Part shown: piece after piece, positions 59,801 through 64,000 of the stretch
How the letters are laid out: each line of letters opens with the position of its first letter
Position numbering within the stretch: position 1 is the first letter of the stretch
Made by a program: the position numbers and the translations under genes
The notes under the pieces: generated by a model
The model's database searches: none
What the model was told of the DNA's origin: nothing
Seen by the model: only the letters and a program-made list of their open reading frames with translations
NCBI RefSeq assembly: GCF_029931775.1
Contig: NC_079312.1
Span: forward strand, 132,045,872-132,109,871
Reading direction: 5' to 3'
DNA from: Euleptes europaea
Lineage: Eukaryota; Chordata; Lepidosauria; Squamata; Sphaerodactylidae
Length of the DNA: 64,000 nucleotides

Positions 59801-62800
59801 GGAGTTATTTTTTGAGTTACTTCCCATTGTGCTTTTCCTTTACTGCCCACAGCAGTGGCTAGAGGCATTCAAAGGCAGCCTCTGGACAGCACAAACTAGA
59901 TGGGGGGGGGGAGCATGTTGTCTATACCTCACTCACCTGTTGCTGCGGGTTATCTCCTCTCTCTGTCTGTCAATAGTGTCCATCAGATCCAGGAACTGAG
60001 AAGCACAGGCATAAAATGAACACCAAGAGTTTGAGATGGGTGCCACCAGCAGTCAAATCTACTCCAGCAGTGCACCAGGGCAATTTCTACACAGGTGAGA
60101 AGTAATTCTCCAAGCCACAGCAGGGAAGACCATAACCTACCCTTCCTCCCAGAACTTTTAAAATTCAATTTATACCCTGCTCCATTTTTCAGTCAGTAAA
60201 TAAGGATATTTGTTTACAAAGCTGTTAAGTTTTTCTCTTGCCCTTCTTCTGGCAAAGGTTACATGGCTCTCTTCTACATTTTTAATTCACAACAACCCTT
60301 TGAGGAAGGCTTGGTGGAGACAAAGTGACTGGACCAAGGTTATCCAGTGTGCCTCATGGCTGAGCAGAGATTTCAACTTGGGTCCCCACGGTCCAAGTCT
60401 CATACACTTTCCACTACAATGCACTACTTTGTTTGTAAAGGAAACGTTTTATCAGTCAGAAAAGACAAGGGTGAACTCCAAGACGCTGCACAGCAACCTG
60501 TATGCTCCAAAAGCATCTTGTCCTGTGTGGAAAGACACAGGAGTCTTTCAATTAAATAGGCTGGGGAGAGGAGTGTTTAAGGAACCGGCTCAGTCCAGAA
60601 CAAAGTGGTCTCTTCCTCTTTCAGCCTGAAGAGGAGATGACTGAGAGGTGATATGATAACCATCTTCAAGTACTTGAAGGGCTGTCATGTAGAGGATGGT
60701 GCTGAGTTGTTTTCTGTTGCCCCAGAGCGTCGGACCAGAACCATTGGGTTGAAATTAAATTTAAAAAGTGTCTGTCTAGAAATTAGGAAGAATTTTCTAA
60801 CAGTTAGAGCGGTTCCTCTGTGGAACAGGCTTCCTCGGGAGGTGGCAAGCTCTCCTTCCCTGGAGGTTTTTAAGCAGAGGCTAGATGGCCATCTGTCAGC
60901 AATGCTGATTCTATAACCTTAGGCAGATCATGAGAGGGAGGGCATCTGGGCCATCTTCTGGGCATGGATTGGGGGGGTCACTGGGGGTGGGGGGTAGTTG
61001 TGAATTTCCTGCATTGTGCAAGGGGTTGGATAGATGACCCAGGTGGTCCCATCCAACCCTATGATTCTATGACTCTATGTTTCTGTAAGTAGTTCAGCCT
61101 TTCTCCAGTTTCTAGTTTAAAGGAGATATAAACACCCCGCAACCCTGTATGTCAGGATGGCTTTCTCTGGCAGCTCATGACGGTGCACTGAGTAAGGGGC
61201 AAGGGATGCAGCATTCCCTCAAGCACAATGGTATATAAATCCTACTACCAGGAACACCTGAGTGATGAAAGTTGTCTCCTGGTGCCACTCCCAAAGTCTG
61301 CCTGGATGAAGAAGACAGGGCAGCTCCACCACTCCCCAGTGCTTTTATTGGTATATACTCTACAAGTCTTGCCAGCCCGAGTGCTGTCAGACTAACTAAC
61401 CTGTTTTGCTTTCTCCTCCTTCAAGCACAGCACCTCTTTACTGAGCACACGTTTCATGTTATGACTCTTGCAGAGAATGTTCTGACGCTCTTGGTTGTGC
61501 TCCATAGCTTGATCTTGGCCAGAAAGAAGCAAAAAGTGAAATCCTTTCCAATAAGTTTCCTAAGCTTCATGAGGCGGCAGTGACAAATGGGTGGCCCAGA
61601 GTCATGCAGGGGGAAACTTAACAGTTAACATTACCATGGTCCCCAGGAACCAAAAAGAGAGAGAACTTTGGGACAGGATCCCAGCTTTGCATTCTACTTT
61701 GTCTCAACACTGGATGGCAACCTCTTGCCCACACACTTACTAATGACCTCAGATGAAGACGACAAGAGTCAGTTTTGATATGCCGACTTTCTCTATCACT
61801 TAAGGAAGAATCAAACTGGCTTATAATCACCTTCCCCTCCCCACAACAGACACCCCGTGAGGTAGGTGGGGCTGAGAGAGCTGTGACTAGCCCAACGTCA
61901 CCCAGCTGGCTTCATGTGTAGGAGTGGGGAAACAAATCCAGTTCACCAGATTAGCCTCTGCCGCTTATGTGGAGGAGTGGGGAATCAAACCCGGTTCTCC
62001 AGATCAGAGTCCACTGCTCCAAACCACCGCTCTTAACCACTACACCATGCTGGGTCCCAAGTGGGTATGGGACAGCCTGGAATCTAGAACTCTAAGCATT
62101 TAAGGGGGAGTTGCATGGTTGCTCACCCACAGCCTTCAGGATGTCACTGGGCACATTGTTCCCGGCCAACTCAAGCTGTCGTAGCACCCGGTTGCTATGC
62201 AGGCAATTCAAGAGCGCACGCCCCCCTAGAAGCCCAACGTTATTCCAACGAAGATCTAGACAAGAAGCAAAGTACCACATACAGCCATCAGTCATACATT
62301 TGATATCTCTTTTCTAGATTTCTGGACACTGGAAATGAAACTGGATCCTTTCTGGAGAGGTTAAATGTAAGTGCATTTCATGGAGGTTCTTCGTTTTAGA
62401 GAGGAGGCAGGATGCTAAAGCAATCCTAACAGTCTTACCTGGGATGACCTCCATTGAGTCAAGCAGTGTTTGAAGTAGTTAGAGGAGAGATGGTGCCTGT
62501 TGTTTGCCCCCTGAACTTGTTTTCAGATGGTTTTATGTAAATTTTAGAGTGCAATTGCTCTACGCTTAAATATATTGCAAACTGCGTTGAAGATTTTTGG
62601 GTGGAAAGGTAGCTGATAAATAGTCTAAATAAAATAAAGGACTTGGGCCAAAAAAGCTGGCCGCTTAGGCTTGGTATATAGTTGCATGTTCCTGTGCTTC
62701 ACTTGCGCTTACTTGGTGCAACTGACGGTGGGTCAGTTTGTATCCTTTGGAATCACTCCAGTGTGACACATGATTACCTGCAAAGAAACCACGACTGCCC

Positions 62801-63085
62801 CATCACCCTGCTCAGTCCTACACTGCTGCTCTATGGCACCTGGTGGATGCAGAGCATGAACGGGGGGGGGGGGGGGAAGAGAGAGAGAATCTACTCAAGC
62901 CCTTACCAATTTCCTGCAGAGTGGAATTGTTTTTCAGCGCCATGGAGAGCTCTCCTGCCCCCTGGTGGTTGATCTGATTATTGCGCAGATCCAGGCGTTG
63001 CAGAGTACCGTTTGCTCCAAGCCCTTCGCAGAACAAAGCAAAACTTTCCTCCCAGATACCCAAGTTGTTCCATTCTAAAGTGAGG
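47873..63085 (-). CDS. LRRC45: Leucine-rich repeat protein 45 (3' 14 exons)
   Basis: LRRC45 is a centrosomal linker protein (rootletin/C-NAP1 fibres) that also supports ciliogenesis. Exons: 63085-62907, 62255-62127, 61513-61401, 59995-59937, 59473-59396, 58558-58423, 56809-56732, 56566-56455, 56334-56264, 55561-55469, 54933-54841, 52310-52137, 50998-50851, 48069-47873. Phases are consistent and give 553 residues. The first two exons hold leucine-rich repeats ([42 protein letters not shown]). The rest is a continuous coiled coil ([26 protein letters not shown]), ending with [18 protein letters not shown] and [10 protein letters not shown]. About 117 N-terminal residues are beyond the right edge. 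Introns carry many SINEs, a hAT and a CR1. The gene runs in the same direction as RAC3, which lies 8.7 kb downstream. Confidence 0.96.
48420..48620 (+). mobile_element. L2-like LINE tail fragment
   Basis: Contains CAGGACCGCCTCTCCTGCTATG and TTGTGGAATGGCCTGCCCAAAG, typical of the L2 3' coding tail. In the last LRRC45 intron. Confidence 0.5.
49261..50609. mobile_element. Non-autonomous hAT element with GC-rich cargo
   Basis: Ends CAGGGGTCGGCAAAC and CTTTTGCGACCCCTG are inverted repeats. A perfect 8 bp target duplication CCCTAAGC flanks it (49253-49260 and 50610-50617), diagnostic of hAT. The outer 150 bp are repeat-like (GAGCCAAAT, GAGCCGCATGCGGCTC). The middle, about 49700-50560, is very GC- and CpG-rich and quite unlike its surroundings. 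It encodes no transposase. Long open frames here are by-products of GC content. It lies in the last intron of LRRC45. Confidence 0.85.
51053..51355 (+). mobile_element. tRNA-derived SINE with internal duplication
   Basis: Head GAGCCAGTGTGGTGTAGTGG with B box GGGTTTGATTC; tail AAGTGGTAGAGAAAGTTGGC ending in TTCTTCTTC. A block of about 45 bp (CCTTGGGCTAGTCACACTCT to CTCACAGGGTG) is present twice in tandem at 51162-51254. Confidence 0.85.
52735..53100 (+). mobile_element. L2-like LINE tail fragment
   Basis: A frame reading [22 protein letters not shown] and ending in [22 protein letters not shown] resembles the L2 C-terminal tail. In an LRRC45 intron. Confidence 0.6.
53265..53740. repeat. Imperfect direct repeat, three partial units
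   Basis: Related blocks start at about 53267, 53500 and 53646: ATCTCCC.TGA, GAGATAC, AGTGAAATCTGG, then a CAGCTCAA or CAGTTCAA motif. Spacing is about 230 and 145 bp. Origin unknown. Confidence 0.45.
54478..54645 (+). mobile_element. tRNA-type SINE (MIR-like body)
   Basis: GAGAGCCAGTGGGGTGCAGC opens a tRNA-like head with B box GGGTTCAAATCC, then GGCCAGTCACTCCC and GGGTTGTTATGAGAATGAAA. Confidence 0.7.
57011..58344 (-). mobile_element. Sauria-type SINE split by a CR1 insertion
   Basis: The SINE tail and body occupy 57011-57213 and its tRNA head 58230-58344. They are continuous once the CR1 between them is removed. A perfect 12 bp target duplication CACCCCAGGTTA (56999-57010 and 58345-58356) brackets both halves. 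A short internal duplication of GAAGCTGGGTACTCATT type is near 57160-57185. Confidence 0.88.
57214..58229 (-). mobile_element. CR1 LINE 3' part inside a SINE
   Basis: The minus-strand frame 57937-57308 reads [34 protein letters not shown] and [15 protein letters not shown], the CR1 reverse transcriptase C-terminus. It is uninterrupted for over 200 codons, so this copy is younger than most here. It is a different subfamily from the copy at 44382-46830. Confidence 0.9.
58640..58863 (-). mobile_element. tRNA-Ala-like SINE
   Basis: Minus-strand head GGCCATGGCTCAGTGGTAGGG with GCATCTGCTTGGCATGCTG and B box GGTTCAATCC; the body ends with CTTCATGTGTTCACCC. The tRNA part is embedded in a longer repeat, so it is not a tRNA gene. 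Confidence 0.75.
60120..60430 (-). mobile_element. MIR-like SINE, decayed
   Basis: TTCACAACAACCCTTTGAGG, CTGGACCAAGGTTATCCAGT and TTTCAACTTGGGTCCCCACG follow the order of the SINE at 43728-43925. Confidence 0.5.
60625..61086 (+). mobile_element. CR1 LINE 3' end
   Basis: Frame [19 protein letters not shown] then [17 protein letters not shown] is the CR1 C-terminus. The 3' UTR ends with the ATTCTATGACTCTATG repeat typical of CR1. In an LRRC45 intron. Confidence 0.88.
61772..62056 (-). mobile_element. tRNA-derived SINE, GTGTAGTGGTTAAGAG type
   Basis: Minus strand: CAGCATGGTGTAGTGGTTAA, GATCTGGAGAACCGGGTTTG, and tail AAGTGATAGAGAAAGTCGGC. The best preserved of the three copies. Confidence 0.85.
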
Positions 63086-64000
63086 CTGCAAGGGGAAAGT
63101 CAGAATCAAAGGCAAATCAGAAAGAGACTTCAGGTCTCAGAACACAGCCAGCCCCAAGCTATAATCAAGGAGGGCCTGAACCACCCCTCTGTCACGCCTG
63201 GACACACATTCAGATAAGAGCCCCTTCTCTCCAGTTTCCAACTACAGTTAAATGGACTGTCAGAGGGAGGCCAGGAAGCAACCGGGGATCCTGCCTGGAT
63301 CCAGCCCCAGCTGAGAACCCCCTCACTCCGGCTTCAAACTGCCATTCCATCAGAGGGAGGACAGGGAGCAGTAAGGCACCTCTCCATCTTGCTTACACTC
63401 AGCTTGCCTGAGAAACCCTGCCCCAAGATACATGTTGTATTGAACTTTAATTACCATGTGTATCACATTTTGATTCCTGAGCCATTTTGGGAGCCAATTT
63501 GCATCTGAAAAGCAGCAGCTCATGAGGTGGGTTGCTTGGAAGACTGCCGCTCCCACCACTGAATGGAGATGTGGTGCCCTTACTGAAGGGCACCAGGAGG
63601 TGGCGACGGAGGCAACATAGTGGCACCAGCAGCACCATGCCGGTTCACAGATACTGAATGGACAACAGAACCTCCACAGGGTAGTTTCGTCATCACCAGC
63701 ACCGTTCCCTTCCGTGGCTCCGTCTCTGGCAAACTGAACTCAAGGCCCCAGTGGCACCCCCACCCCTTTGTTATACTCTTCAATACAGACACAATTTCTC
63801 CTTGCTGGAATCTCCCAGCAAGTCACCAGGTGAGAGGCTGCTGATCCAAAGTAGGATAAAAACACAATGAATACATAATCAAGAATAGAACCCTGACTTT
63901 CCCTTCTCAGCACACAAAACATGAAGAATCCTTCTCTGCCCCGGCAAACAGCAACAAAGGATGCCATTCTTGTTTAGCTTAACTTCTCCCATCACTGCCA
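63086..64000. other. LRRC45 intron, nothing recognised
   Basis: Should be intron 5' of the leucine-rich repeat exon at 63085-62907. I found no upstream LRRC45 exon here and no clear repeat. Confidence 0.5.

Overview
The window is vertebrate nuclear DNA, almost certainly from a squamate reptile and possibly a gecko. The host genes have multiple exons and GT-AG introns. The interspersed repeats are squamate-like: Sauria-type tRNA SINEs with Bov-B-like tails, 5S rRNA-derived SINEs, CR1, L2 and L1 LINEs, Penelope-like elements and hAT MITEs. The species call is inference; the gene calls rest on protein matches recalled from memory, because no database search was possible.

The locus is the conserved GPS1-RFNG-DCXR-RAC3-LRRC45 cluster (human 17q25.3), in reverse orientation to the usual human display. 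From left to right: the 5' end of GPS1 (minus, 2331-4427); a CpG-rich head-to-head promoter; RFNG (plus, 8 coding exons, 8428-16520, with a probable untranslated exon ending at 4729); an intact intronless 14-3-3-like gene (minus, 21627-22373) that I do not know from the mammalian cluster; DCXR (plus, 8 exons, 24827-29848); RAC3 (minus, 6 exons, 30776-39120), tail to tail with DCXR; and LRRC45 (minus, 14 exons in the window, 47873-63085), whose first exons lie beyond the right edge. Exon phases close exactly in RFNG, DCXR and RAC3, giving 406, 243 and 192 residues.

The genes are not one pathway. GPS1 is a COP9 signalosome subunit, RFNG a Notch-modifying glycosyltransferase, DCXR a carbonyl/xylulose reductase, RAC3 a Rho-family GTPase and LRRC45 a centrosomal linker protein. 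They share compact, paired (divergent or convergent) transcription.

The spaces between exons are rich in nested repeats: an LTR inside a hAT inside an L2 (5.5-7.1 kb), a Penelope-like element inside an L1 that split the RAC3 upstream region (39.4-41.7 kb, 16-17 bp target duplication), and a CR1 inside a Sauria SINE (57.0-58.3 kb, 12 bp duplication). Penelope arms carry hammerhead-ribozyme-like motifs. The most interesting host feature is the 14-3-3-like gene, which keeps the fold but has lost two of the three basic phosphate-binding residues.
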